Positions 26,598 to 38,600 of a stretch of 64,000 bases of DNA are shown here, piece by piece. The DNA is from Rhynochetos jubatus (lineage: Eukaryota; Chordata; Aves; Eurypygiformes; Rhynochetidae). The position numbers were made by a program, and so were the translations under genes. The first letter of the stretch is position 1. Each line of letters starts with the position of its first letter. The notes below the pieces were generated by a model, which was not told where the DNA came from, did no database searches, and saw nothing but the letters and a program-made list of their open reading frames with translations. The stretch is from contig CM050650.1 of the NCBI GenBank assembly GCA_027574665.1, positions 55,039,304-55,103,303 of the forward strand, read 5' to 3'.

Positions 26598-28303
26598 GTA
26601 AGTTTTTGCACCTTTCTTGGAAAACAAAATTGTTGCTAATATTTGAAATAAGTAAAGTATTTTGGCTTAAGAAATGTTGGGGGTAGCTTATGAGGTAGTA
26701 TTTAGAGATCCTTCCTGAGTTACCACATTGTATAGATGTTACCTCCGAAGGTAATCCAGTGATGGAAAGGCAGAAATGAAAGAAGAGGGATGAAAAAGCT
26801 CTGAACAAACACTAAATCTTGCTGAGGGAGGGAAGTTTGTTTGCATGGGGGGCAGAAAAAAAGCTATAATGTGTATATGTATAGTGTATATATATGTGTA
26901 TATATAGTCTTTTCTCTGCCTCTTGACATAGCGTTTTTAAGTGTACTGAAGCAGTGGCAGGCTGGGAAAGTTGGCAGCTGAGGTGGAATGAGAAGAGTTT
27001 GAGTTGCAGTATGTGAGCAGCAGTAGGGAACCTTGTTAGTGAAAGTTTTGAGATTTCTTTCATTGCAGTAATGGGAACCCTTTCTGTCCTTTTAATCTGC
27101 TCAGGTTAATTCTCTCAGGGATGCTAAGGTAACTGATAAAATTGTGCAAGTGTTTTCCCAGTGTGCCAAAAGTCACCAGTGTATCATTTTTTTGCTATTT
27201 AAGCCACGAAGAGACTTGTGTAGATCACTGATTGTAGAAGTACTCCTCAGTCATGCAATCAGATCGGACTCTGCTCGCCAAGCAGGCAGACACTTAACTC
27301 CTAGAAACACTTTCATCTGCCCAGCAGCATGCAAGTGAGTGATGCTGCCAGGGAAACAGTCTCACTGGGTGAAAATACCACAGCTGTTTCCACAGCCACA
27401 AAATTTTGGAATGCATGGTTTCCCTTACAGCTAATTGTCTTTTAGAGTTAAAGCTGAGCTGTCCTTTTTCAGTCTTTCAGGTTGATTTAATTATATCACT
27501 TTCTATCATTTTAGTCCACTTGTAATGCAAGTTTTCTTTATTTTTAATTATATTCCTCCATGTGTATCAAGGCAAGTATATTGTCATGTGTTTCACCATT
27601 CAATCTAGCAAAACCAGGACTTTAAAATATCTATATAACTCTCTGATCTGTCTTTAGATATACAAAACTTTCATTCGTTTATGTAATGAATCATAGAGGC
27701 GTGTAGAATACCAGATAATTTTACTGTGAGGTATCTATAAAGTGGACCAAGACCAATGCTTGAGACAAAAGTGACTGAGTCCAGTGCCTGGGATCAGTGT
27801 AGTCCTTGAAGAGTCTGTAGTATCCTTGTGATGCTTCTTGTTTGTATACCTTTGCGCTTTCCAGCAAAGTAAATTCCTTGCCTGCAGTTCCTTTCCAGGG
27901 GCAGTAATTACAGGACGCCCAAAGATGATGCTCCTCTCCCAGTCATCTGTGTTACTGTTACTCCTTCAGCCAGCTGTTGGAGGTTGTTGTCCATTGTCTT
28001 TGCACTGCTGATTCGTTGTTAGGCATGTAGAATGGGATCCAATTACCTCCTCTCCAGTTAAACCTTTACAACTTGTTGCTGAGTCATTACCTGTGTCTTG
28101 CTACACAAATACAATAGGAAGTGTGGCTGTTCTCTATGTACTGGCGTAACATGGAATAAAACGGAAGCTGCAGTCAAGCTATAGTGTTGTGTGCAATGTA
28201 CGTGCTGACTGTCAGTATGGAAAGTAAGCAAAAGTGCTCTTCTGACCATTCAGGATTATGACAAGTGTCAACCTGGGATAACTGTTTATTATATATTATC
28301 CAG
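26598..28303 (+). other. Intron between exons B and C (1,706 nt)
   Basis: The donor is gtaagt and the acceptor atattatccag has a weak, purine-interrupted pyrimidine tract. The intron contains a TA/TG low-complexity run at 26865-26907. No interspersed repeat or other gene was recognised. Confidence 0.85.
26865..26907. repeat. (TA)/(TGTA) low-complexity microsatellite
   Basis: Alternating TATA and GTGTATA units run for about 43 bases and encode only meaningless IHIY-type residues on the reverse strand. It is an impure dinucleotide repeat within intron B-C. Confidence 0.75.
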
Positions 28304-28345
28304 GTAACTGCTGGTGCCCCCTTGAAGAAAGAATACACAGAAGAG
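28304..28345 (+). CDS. MTHFD1L: MTHFD1L exon C (42-nt mini-exon)
   Basis: This very small exon of 14 codons reads VTAGAPLKKEYTEE. It lies between an AG acceptor (ttatccag) and donor gtaaga, and both ends fall on codon boundaries. The peptide fits directly between GGGPN of the previous exon and NLQLVADG of the next, as in the family. LKKEYTEE is typical of the mitochondrial paralog as I remember it. It is too short to be found by open-frame length and was placed by homology and splice sites. Because it is phase-symmetric, skipping would remove 14 residues without a frameshift. Confidence 0.93.
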
Positions 28346-29409
28346 GTAAGAGAAACTATTATAAAACTTTAGGAGAAATATTTGTTTAAAGGTACAGATA
28401 ATGAGGTATATGGAGAATTAGAACTTCTTGTTCCTCTGGCTGGACAGTGTGCTGCCTCAGGTTTGGCAGTAGCATGCTCTAATGCTGACATTCAGTGAAC
28501 ACCTTTAACAGACATTGCCGGTGAGTAAAGCCATCTTATCTTCCCCCCCAGCCGCTTGGTGTTGTCCCTGTTGTGTGTGTGACTGCATGGTAGATTGGAC
28601 TGAGGAACTGAGCTAGCTGAAAAATAACTTTTTAAAGTGTTTTTTTCCAGGACAACTAAGTTTTCAGACTGATCAGCTCTTCAGTCCAGCCCACTATACA
28701 GGCATTTATAGCAGCACAAGAGCAGAGTGGTGCAGGGATCACAGACACTCCCTGAAATTAGTGATAGCTTAACATGTTCATTAAACAGCAGGTGTAATCA
28801 GTTTGTGCTTCACGTTTGGTGTTGGATGTCACTCTTCAAACAAGAGTGGATTCTACAGGTTTGGGTTTTTGTCTCTTCGCTGTGGACAAATTCTGGTCTC
28901 CCGACTTTATCAGTCTAAGCATATGTGTGTTGTTGCAATTAAGACAAGGCCTACAAAGTTGAAGGTAAAAGAGTAAATAAGGAAATCCAGTAATGTGCTT
29001 TTATCTGGGATATATAGAGAGATATTAGACTATGCATCTAACACATCTGTATGCCAGCTCCCACCCCACAACTGTGGTTTATTTATAAACTTTGCAAACA
29101 AGAGACTGACAGCCCTTTCGCAGTCATGACAGGCAACCAGTCATCAGCTGCACTGTGTTCTTGTGTCCCAGAAAAGAGCAATACATGCCTATACAAATTT
29201 TGGACACTGTTTAGTTACTTTAATATGTGTTGCTTATTAATTGAAATAAGGATTAATAAGTGCCAAAATATTTTTGTCTGGAAGCATTTTACTTGCCCAG
29301 CTGTCATGATCAGCACTGTTTATATTCAGTTTCACTTACGGAAAATTCTTTGGCTGGAGAAGACTTGATGTATCTTACCATTTCCATTAATTTTTATTTA
29401 ATTACACAG
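28346..29409 (+). other. Intron between exons C and D (1,064 nt)
   Basis: The intron has donor gtaaga and acceptor ttaattacacag. No repeat, RNA gene or second coding signal was seen. An open frame at 29051-29368 shows no family resemblance. Another, starting upstream at 29260, simply runs through into exon D. Confidence 0.85.
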
Positions 29410-29510
29410 AACCTCCAGCTGGTAGCTGATGGCTGCTGTAATCTGCAGAAACAGATTCAAATTACTCAGCTTTTTGGAGTTCCTGTTGTGGTTGCTCTAA
29501 ATGTCTTCAA
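29410..29510 (+). CDS. MTHFD1L: MTHFD1L exon D (folate-site region, VPVVVALNVF)
   Basis: This 101-nt exon encodes 33 codons plus two nucleotides: NLQLVADGCCNLQKQIQITQ, then LFGVPVVVALNVF. The leftover AA joins the first A of the next exon to give lysine. The acceptor is tttaattacacag and the donor gtaagt. The hydrophobic strand PVVVALN followed by F and K-T-D matches the NxF-xTD region of bacterial synthetases, where, from family knowledge, the phenylalanine helps hold the pterin ring. GCCNLQKQIQITQLFG differs from the cytosolic enzyme and supports MTHFD1L. Confidence 0.96.
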
Positions 29511-29928
29511 GTAAGTCTGTTCTTCCATTACTCTTGGGAGTAAATCCACAGTTCATATTTCACACTTTTCTTGTGTTTTAAATTAATCTGTTTGGGCACG
29601 AGGAGAAGAAACTTAAATAATTTCCTTTTTTCATCATGAATGTAGAGACCTTTATATCCTCAGCTCATTTTTAAGGTTTTAAAACCACCAAAAAAGTACA
29701 TACTGTTATGGAAATATTAATGTTCAATGTTAATTAGCTATAACAATTACAAAAAGTGCTCTTGAAACATTTAAATACATATGCTGTATATAAATGCATT
29801 ATGTATACGGCACAGTTTCTGTAGAGACTTGCTTTACAACTGCTGATGGTAGAATAAGGCTAAGTATATCAGGTTGTAAAAGAGAACTAATTAAACAAAA
29901 TAATGAGATGAAACTGTTTGGTTGGCAG
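29511..29928 (+). other. Intron between exons D and E (418 nt)
   Basis: This is the shortest intron in the window, with donor gtaagt and acceptor gtttggttggcag, whose pyrimidine tract is weak and G-interrupted. The body is AT-rich and shows no repeat or gene. Confidence 0.9.
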
Positions 29929-30106
29929 AACTGACTCTCCTGCTGAGGTTGATCTGGTGTGTAAGATTGCAAAGCAGTCTGGAGCATTTGATGCTGTACC
30001 CTGCAATCACTGGTCGGCTGGTGGTAGAGGAGCGGTAAAATTAGCTCAAGCCGTGGAAAAGGCAGCCAATCAGAAAAACAATTTCAAATATCTCTACAGC
30101 TTGGAG
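29929..30106 (+). CDS. MTHFD1L: MTHFD1L exon E (TD...GAFDAVPCNHW...)
   Basis: This 178-nt exon has its first A complete a lysine codon; 59 codons follow, ending at a codon boundary before donor gtaaga. It reads TDSPAEVDLVCKIAKQSGAF, DAVPCNHWSAGGRGAVKLAQ, then AVEKAANQKNNFKYLYSLE. The tryptophan in HWSAGG aligns by eye with the Trp that stacks on the folate in bacterial synthetase (Trp-Ala-Lys-Gly-Gly context). The tail from AVEKAANQ to LYSLE is the more variable part of the domain and differs most from the human sequence I remember, but stays in frame with no stop. Confidence 0.95.
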
Positions 30107-30959
30107 GTAAGATTGGAGTTTTTTTGATGAAGCATGCTGCATCCGTGTTGGATTTAAAACAAGAACAATATTGCAACAAAGCTATCTAACATGCTTTCAA
30201 AGGGGCTTGACTTGGCTTAAAATCACTTTGGTAATGCTCATTATAGTGCATTGAACAATGTTTGTGATACTTTCTTGTATGTCTGTGGGTGGAACATTCA
30301 CAAATTATCATGGGAGACTTCTCCACGGAGATCTCACAGTCATGATCTTTGTCCTGACAATCAGCTAAAACAAATACAGTTACTGTCTCACAGTCACGGG
30401 TATTGCTCCATGCTGTCGCTCCCTGCAGCGTTCACTCTCTGTACAAGAAGGATGTTACAGGTAGCACATGCGCGCTCGTGCCTCGCATCTGCCCAGCCAG
30501 ACAGGTCAGCACAGAGACAAAGTGCTGCCTTTCCCAGCACCCACCTGCACATCCACAGCCTTCAGATGGACGTGAAGAGCCCAGGCAGCCCAGTCCTGTC
30601 CCTTCTCTCCTGCTGACCAGGATGGGAGTCTGCTAGTGCAATACAGCACACGCGATATATGTGTCACTGTTGGCCTTAATCTTCAGTCTCTCCAGGAGCA
30701 GCCTCCAGTGCCCCTGCCCTGCTCCAGCTGTTGGCACCAGGGTCCACCAGCCCCTGAGGTTCGTGGCTCACTCCAGCTGCTGACACTCAGACCTCTCCTC
30801 CTGCACTCTGGTGTTCATACACAGACATATCTAGAGCAGAAAGCACATCCACACAGAAGGTAGTCAGAAATCAGATTTAATGAGAATAGAGGACAGCCTG
30901 CGGTGCTCAAGCACAGGGCTCAGTCAGACAAGCTACTGACCAGACACATTTACACTCAA

Positions 30960-31200
30960 CCAGAGTGCCTTCTTCCCCTTTTCCCTCCATTTTTTCCCAC
31001 TTGTTCCTCTTCAGTTCATCTTGATTACTCCCTTTCTTCATCTTTGATTCTTCCACTAAACATGCCCTAACAATCTTTACACATTCCTACAATGTCTTCA
31101 AAAATCTTATCATAAATTTTACACAGTCATCAAATGCTCTTCTTCCTACATCCCATAATGAGTCATGTGCCGCTGTAGGCAATTGCCTCCTTTTGTTTGC
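30960..31200 (-). other. Possible decayed retroelement remnant (unclassified)
   Basis: Read on the minus strand, this stretch is strongly purine-rich and holds a frame of about 100 codons broken by a single stop. It is followed by sequence with an ATTAAA polyadenylation-like hexamer near 30875. Flanking sequence from about 30300 to 30960 is GC-richer than the rest of the intron. This combination suggests an old retroviral-type insertion, but I see no protease, RT or integrase motif, no clear long terminal repeats and no confident family match. It may equally be ordinary intron. Confidence 0.25.
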
Positions 31201-31648
31201 AAAGTTTTCTGATTAAAGAGTTTACCCATTGACTCACCTTGGTGCATTTCACACCAAGGACAATGGTCTCATCCTTCCTCTTGCAGGGTCTTAGGAAACA
31301 GCCAATTCAGTGTGCTCTAATTTTCACCAACTAGATTCTTCCACTGATGACATTACTAGGGTGTCTCCACCTCTCATTGTTACTCTGATCCTTGCTTGGG
31401 CTTGGTGTTTAATTTGCTTAGCCATTAGTGAGATAACCTAGCAAAGGATAGTGTGGTCTAAGCTTCAATCCTTCGTCTGCCAGAGATGGTGACTCTTCTT
31501 CCATGTCTTGGAGACTTTGTTATTGCAACTGTTTGCAATAACATCGTGCGCTGTCAAGAGGAGCAGCTTGCAAGGAAGGGCTGCTTGGGCCCCTGCAAGC
31601 ACTATGCTGGAGCACTGCCATGCAGGCAGAATGTTGGGAGTGCCATAT

Positions 31649-31852
31649 TCATAGAATCATAGAATGGTTTGGGTTGGAAGGGACCTTAAAGACCATCTAG
31701 TTCCAGCCCCCTGCCATGGGCAGGGACACCCTCCACTAGACCAGGTTGCTCAAAGCCTCATCCAGCCTGGCCTTGAACACTTCCAGGGATGGGGCACCCA
31801 CAGCTTCTCTGGGCAACCTGTGCCAGTGCCTCACCACCCTCTCCGGGAAGAA
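31649..31852 (-). mobile_element. CR1 LINE 3' fragment, antisense (about 200 bp)
   Basis: The fragment begins with the reverse complement of the CR1 tail (tcatagaatcatagaatgg) and runs through GGACCTTAAAGACCATCTAG and CACCACCCTCTCCGGGAAGAA. It then breaks off where other copies continue with CTTCTTCCTGAT. It contains only the 3' UTR and the last codons of ORF2 (the minus-strand reading is RVVRHW-like). It faces the next CR1 copy with their truncated 5' ends inward. Confidence 0.95.
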
Positions 31853-32023
31853 GGTATTGCTGAGAAGGTTGTACAAAGGATTTCTCAGGGCCTTCCTGAC
31901 TATCTACGTATGTGGGTTAAAATTTGGGCAGCAAAATAGATTTCTCTGGCACCAAGGAAGCCCTTGACAGATTTCAGATCCTGTGCCTCAGTGCTACTTA
32001 AATTTCTTTAGAAAATGTTTGAA
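31853..32023. other. Spacer between the two opposed CR1 copies
   Basis: About 170 bp of non-CR1 sequence separates the two elements. No coding or repeat identity was recognised. It may be original intron that received two independent insertions. Confidence 0.5.
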
Positions 32024-33429
32024 TGCTGTAACATAACCCCCATCTTTAAAAAGGAAAAAAAGGAGGATCCAGGGAACTACAGGCCAGCCAGTCTCACCTC
32101 TGTGCCTGGCAATATCATGGAGCAGATCCTCCTGGAAATCATGCTAAGGCACATGGAGAATGAGGAGGTGATTGGTGACAGCCAACAAGGTTTCACCAAG
32201 GGCAGATCGTGACTGATGAATATGGTGGCCTTCTACGATGGGGTCACTACCTTGGTGGATAGAGGATGGGCATCTGATGTCATTTACCTGGACTTGTGCA
32301 AAGCCTTCGACACCATCCTGCACGACATCCTTGTCTCTAAACTGGAGAGACATGGATTTGACAGATGGACCACTTGGTGGAAAAGAAACTGGCTGGATGG
32401 TCGCACTCAGAGAGTTGTGGTCAATGTCTGAGTGGAGACGAGTGATGAGCAGCATTCCACAGGGGTCAGTGTTGGGACCGGTCCTAACATCTTAACATCT
32501 TCATCATGACATGGACGATGGCATCGAGTGCACCCTCAGCAAGTTTGCTGACGATACCAAGCTGTGTGGTGTGGTTGACACCCTGGAGGGAAGGGATGCC
32601 ATCCAGAGGGACCTTGACAGGCTGGAGAGGTGGGCCTGTGCCGACCTCATGGAGTTCAACAAGGGCAAGTGCAAGGTCCTGCACCTGGGTCCGGGAAATC
32701 CCAAGCACAAGTACAGGCTGGGCGGAGAATGGATCGAGAGCAGCCCTGAGGGGAAGGACCTGGGGGGTACTGGGGGATGAGAAGCTGGACATGAGCCAGC
32801 AGTGTGCACTGGCAGCCCAGAAAGCCAACCGTATCCTGGGCTGTATCAGGAGAAGCGTGGCCAGCAGGTCGAGGGAGGGGATTCTCCCCCTCTGCTCTGC
32901 TCTCATGAGACCCCACCTGCAGTACTGTGTCCAGCTCTGGGGCCCTCAATATAAGAAGGATATTGACTGGTTGGAATGAGTCCAGAGGAGGCCACGAAGA
33001 TGCTCAGAGGGCTGGAGCCTACAAAGAAAGGCTGAGAGAGTTGGGCTTGTTCAGCCTGGAGAAGAGAAGGCTTCGGGGAGACCTTATTGCAGCCTTCCAG
33101 TACCTGAGGGGCCTACAATGAAGTTGGGGGTGGGGGGGCTTTTTCCAAGGGCCTGTAGTGACAGGACAAGGGGTAATGGGTTTAATCCGAAAGTGGGGAG
33201 ATTTAGATTAGATATCAGGAAGAAGTTCTTCCCGGAGAGGGTGGTGAGGCACTGGAACAGGTTGCCCAGAGAAGCTGTGGATGCCCCATCCCTGGGAGTG
33301 TTCAAGGCCAGGCTGGATGGGGCTGTGAGCAACCTGGTCTAGTGGAGGGTGTCCCTGCCCACGGCAGGGGGGTTGGAACTAGATGATCTTTGAGGTCCTT
33401 TCCAACCCAAACCAATCTGCGATTCTAGG
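32024..33429 (+). pseudogene. CR1 LINE, sense, with broken ORF2 (reverse transcriptase)
   Basis: This is the longest CR1 copy, about 1.4 kb, from the middle of ORF2 to the 3' end. Recognisable RT blocks occur in order: TPIFKK and [28 protein letters not shown], then FADD (32544-32555, the catalytic box), and the C-terminal stretch to HWNRLPREAVDAPSL. The reading frame is broken. There is a TGA at 32210-32212, a frame change near 32410-32440, missing bases near 32485-32510, a one-base G gain near 32762, and further frame changes near 32980 and 33117. The 3' end reads TCCAACCCAAACCAATCTGCGATTCTAGG, a degenerate tail. It cannot make active protein. Confidence 0.95.
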
Positions 33430-35600
33430 AAAATGAGATTGATTCCTACTTCAATGTCTTTCCTAGACACATCTTTTTTGTGCTGTGTTACATAAGTACC
33501 TTGATCTTAAGCACAAAGGGAATGAATCACATCTTTACATCAAATTAATATCCTATAACATAACAGAAGTGTTATAAGTCTCAAAAATATGTTGATGGGA
33601 TTTTATAAAACCTTACAAAGATTTTAAAATACTGTAAAAAAGTAAATTCAGTCCAACAAAGACAGTGAAGTGTAAAGTTCAGGCTTCTGCTTCATTCTTG
33701 TTGTGCAAAGGATGGGGACTGAAGCATTGGAAGTAGGAGAGTAAAACAGCAGTGCTATCACTTGTATGGGATGGTAGGTCATTTGGTCATTGGGGCTACA
33801 GGGACATGAAGAAAGGCCACCTCTTCCAAATGAGCCTGCCTAGGTATTAATTAAGGTCTTCATAGGATTTTTTGATGTAGCCGTTTCGAGGATTGAGTTG
33901 TACTTTTCAAAGGCAAAAAATGAAGAAAGGGAAGAGATACTAAGATGGGATTTAGACAATTTCCCTCTGTCATTGTGACTAAACGGGTTGTAAGTGAAAG
34001 GACATAGTTCCATCTCTCGTCTTTCCAGTGACTGCTGGATTTGTCCAGTTACTTAAATACTTTGAAGTCATGGTTGCCTTAAGTTTGATGGGATTTCTTG
34101 TGGTGGTATTTTGTTTTCTTTCCCCTTTGGAACGTCGAAGGGGGAAATATTCTGTGTAAAACCACTACCACTACATTCATATTTCTGTTTTTATGATATT
34201 ACTCTACTCTTTCCTTTACTCCATATTCCCATTTAGTCCTTTGATGTCTATGCATCTTATTTTCTTCAGTCTGTAAAACTTCATAAGCACTTACATCTAA
34301 AACTGGCTGTAATTAGAATAACTTCAGCAGCACAGAGCACTGTAGCCATAGTTCAGCATTTTGATGTTCTGTTAGAAGGCATTACCCTGGGTTTTAAAAA
34401 CAAAACCCAAACCCCCTAAATGTAAAACTGGTTTAGATCCTTTTTCACCAGTTACACCAAAGTTTGCAGTAAGTTATATAATTAGTATACAGTCAGGCAT
34501 CTAATTGCAGGATAGTCCAGGTCAGCTAAGCTCTTTTTGGCTTTTTTCCAAGTGGCATACACCTCTGCAGTGCTTTATGTAATTTCCAAATTATACCTGG
34601 AAACAGACTTCCTTGAAAAGTGTTTACAAATATGTATAGTGTGAGAAGAACAGGAAAGTATTTTCTAGATCTGTCAAATACTGGTAAAAAGTTGAGGATC
34701 AGAGACATTTTCCTGAATCCTGAGGTATACATTTATACTGTCTTGTCCAGTGATATACAAGCATGTGCTGAAGGAGGCATTTTGGGCAGTTGTGTCAGTT
34801 TGGGACTCAGGCTCAGCTGAGTGGTCTTGTTGAGTATCATAGCAAGGTAGTTTAATTAGAAGATTGTGCTAACGTGGTTATATTCCTTGAAGCATCTCAT
34901 TCAGTCTGTTTAACCTTCCTCGGGTGTCTCTACATGACACCGTGTTCTGTAGTCCCACTTTTAGATTGCTTTTCAGGTTCTCTTAATTTCTCTAAGCAGG
35001 CAAGCTTTTGGTTTTATCCAAGTAGCAGATTTTGGGTTTTTTAATACTCCCTGATTCCAGCAAGAGTTTGTTTGACATTTGATATTAGATGAATAAATAG
35101 TTTTCAAGAGTGAAAATGAGAAGAGACAAAGCTTCGACCATATTTGAGGGCAGTGCGAAGAATAGCTGTGTATATGATTTTGGGAATGCGTATGTGTGCC
35201 ACTGTCATTTCATGGATCGAGTGCAAGAAGTGACCTCTGACACGTAACCCCAGCATTGTTGTCACTTAATGTGTAACAAAAGGACATAATCAGATACGGT
35301 GTACCATTAAATGATTACAGTATTAAGAATCACATGAGGCAGAGGGGATTCAGGAGCAAGGATGGGTTTTTATATAATAGCTCCAGAGTTTATAACATAT
35401 TTTAGAAGTTCATTGGCAGTGGTTGTAATAAATACTATAGTAGTGTGTGGTTTTAATATGGATTTTTGCCCCCACTGCACACTAACTTCTTTTATTTCAC
35501 TGTTGAATTGGTTTCTTGACAAGTATTTCTCTTTAGTGTTCAGAGGATGGGTTTGTTTTAAAGTCCTCCTGAACTCTCCATGAAATAATCCGTGCTGTGC

Positions 35601-35613
35601 TTTTTTTTTTTTT
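35601..35613 (+). repeat. T(13) homopolymer
   Basis: Thirteen T bases precede TTAATATATAT-type sequence in the intron. There is no retroposon body beside it. Confidence 0.7.
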
Positions 35614-38600
35614 AATATATATTCTTGCTACATATGGAAAATATCAAAATATCAAGTCTCTTATCACTGTTGACTTCCTTTCTGGGTTCACTTTTCTTGA
35701 AGTATGGTTTTTTAAGTTGCAGCAGAAAGCTGTTACTCAAAATAAAGTTGACTGACCCATTAAAAGTAAGTTTAGATAACTAGGGGGAGTATAGGAATGG
35801 ATGGAAACATACGCATCCCATTCCCAAATTTCTCTGGCTTCAGTGCCTGTTCTTGGCAGGGGGAAAAGCTATGTCCCCCACTAAGGCGTGCCTGGTGAGT
35901 AACCTGCCTTCTTTTGCTATCCTGGGCTCTTCTCTTCTCTTGTGTTGAACTCTCCCTTGTCTTACAGCATCCTTCCTCAAGCTGGGGGAGGAAACATTAA
36001 GGCAGGCACTAGTTTTTATAAAAGGTCCGTTGTCCCTTCCTGCAAGGCAGCTGGAGGGCAGTGGGCTAATGTCTATCCAGAAGAGAGAAGAGAGAAGGAC
36101 AGGCATGTGGCATAAGGCAGGATCATTAAAATACTAGCTTGGTAACTTGGCAGACATGATGGAAGAGCCTCAAATCACCTGATTTATGCTGCATTGGAAA
36201 ACTAAATTGAAAAAATTAAAGGTCATAGAAGAGAGGGAGAGGAAAGGGTTGTTCCAGTCTTCCAAGTTTGTCAGATGACACCTATTTTTGCCAGTGCTCT
36301 CCCTTTAGGTAATATTACAACAAATGAAAATATTTCCAGGTTGTGCTATGTAAGTTGATTACACAAATATTTTGGCTGAGTGCATCGAATGGCCTGGGCA
36401 GCCTGCAGAACAAAGGAGAGCTTTCTCAGCCTGGGGCCATCCACTGGGAATGAGGTTGAGTAGCAGCACTTCTCAGGAAAGTTTTCAGGTGGTTAGCAGC
36501 CTCAGCATGGGTATTTTTCTTCCCCTGCTGGGAGCATAAGAGTAATTTGGGCAAATCCTGGGGCATCTGGGATCACAGTTTTGGCTGCCCCTGCCTCTGT
36601 TGTGCTACGGCAGTATGGTGTGGGCTGCCGCTTGGCTCATTTCTTCCAGTCCTAACTTTAGCTGTCAGACGATGGGTCACGCAGTGGGGTAGCAACAACA
36701 CAGAAAAAACTGCTGGCTGCGGTTCTCTGTGTGTACTCTTCTGCCCATCTGCTGCCCACAGTCTCCAATAGCAAGAATAAGCTGTGAGTAATGAAGGAGG
36801 AAAGAGAGATGGTGACTCTTTGGTGCATGCTTCAAGAGGAAGGCAGAGTCAAGAAGGGCTCGTGGGGCCTGGGTTTGATGATGCTGATGTCCAGGGCAAT
36901 GACCTAAGGCAGAGTGCTTCTCTTCATTCATAAACTGGTCATCTTTTCAGTCCCAGTGTGATTGCATGGCAGGAGGGGCGGGTATCAGGGGTATTTTCTG
37001 TTTTCTCCACTAATACCAAGAAGCCGCTAAGCCATGAATGCCATCTGTCGTATGTCTGCTGTCACATCAGCCCAACACACCTCCGCTCTTTTGTGTAGGA
37101 GGCACATAACGTCTGCGGTGTTCTTTACACTGCACTGTCATGTCTGCACCCAGTGGAAGCTCCTTAACCATTTAAGAGTAGGAATAAATAAAATGATTTA
37201 TGCTCCTCACTGAAACTTTTCCTAATGAACAATGGAGATCATTTCTCATCTTGACATGCAGGGTAGGGTATGCTGCCCTCCAGGGTATGCTTGTCTATCT
37301 CCCCCCACCCTACTGCTAGTAAGCCATGTAGCAACAGAGCCACACTAAAGAGGAATTCCACAGGGCCGTACCGGCCTCTCCTCCCACTCCCATCAAAGAG
37401 GTTACGGTGGAGTCTGGACACTTCTTTCACTGAATTTGGTGTTCTAGGGTTGGAAGCTATCATTCTTCTTTTTCTATGGCTGTAGGCTCTTGACAGCACT
37501 GCACTTCTATGTTTGTTTTCATTATTTTCTTATCCTTTGCATGAAGCAATTTTCTTAAGCACAGTTGGGGTTTCAAAGTTGGGGAAATGGAAAATAAACT
37601 TCTAAGGCCACAGGCTTAGGTGTTGATTCACACACCGTTTAACTTGACTGAATATGCTTTTCCGCAAATTAAAAAACAAACTCTTGTCCTGTGCCAACAA
37701 AGGAAGACGAGCGCTAAAGACTTGGGAATCCTTTTGTCAGTCACAGATCTTCTGGAACCAGAATATACGGATACATTAATAAATGTGTTTTTATTTTATC
37801 CAAGGGAAAAGCTAGAAGTAGGAGTTTGAATGTGCAGAGTCAGCTATTGTTTTAGCGCTGCACTCTGTCACCCCGCGCAGCACCTTCAGCCATACTCCCA
37901 TCGTGTTTTCATTTGGCAACCTTCCCGAGAAGAGGAGTGAGTGATGTCTGCATGCTGTTTCACTTAACCAACCAGCGGTTCTTTATTATTGCTTTCAGTG
38001 AAGGCATAAGTTAAAATTCTAAAAGGAAAGTGCCACTGCCTTGGATTTCAAACTATTTTAAGAATTTCTGTTAAAGCACAAGTAGCAACAATAAACCCAG
38101 GTGTCTGTGACCTCATAGTTAAACTAGTGATCTCATAATTAAAAATAGGCAGTGGGACCCACGTTCTTTAAACATTCACTTGAAAGTATTAAATATGAAA
38201 GTTACAAGTGAATAGTGCTTTTGTCTATTCTCTGGTTAAATGCATGTTTTTCATCAGAATCTTAAGTTTTCTCAGAGAATAAAGTAGTTTTAAATATTTA
38301 TGTTGTAGAACTGTGAAGAGATCCTTTCAGACAGTGCTGCGCTGACAGGCATTCACCGAAGGGATTCAGTTTGAGATCGGTAACACCAGTGCTTCTCATA
38401 GTAGCGTGACTTTGCTGCAACCTAGTAGAATGAAGAATGACCACAGATTTATTGCTGTTGACTCTGGCATTTTGGAGATGTTTTCTGATGGATTCTGTTT
38501 TGGTGAGAAAGTATGGGGCAATATTTAAAAGCAGAAGAATGGAAGAAGGAAAGAAACAGGAGTTGTTTTCAGCAGTCTCAGGGATTGGCTGTGGGCGGTT

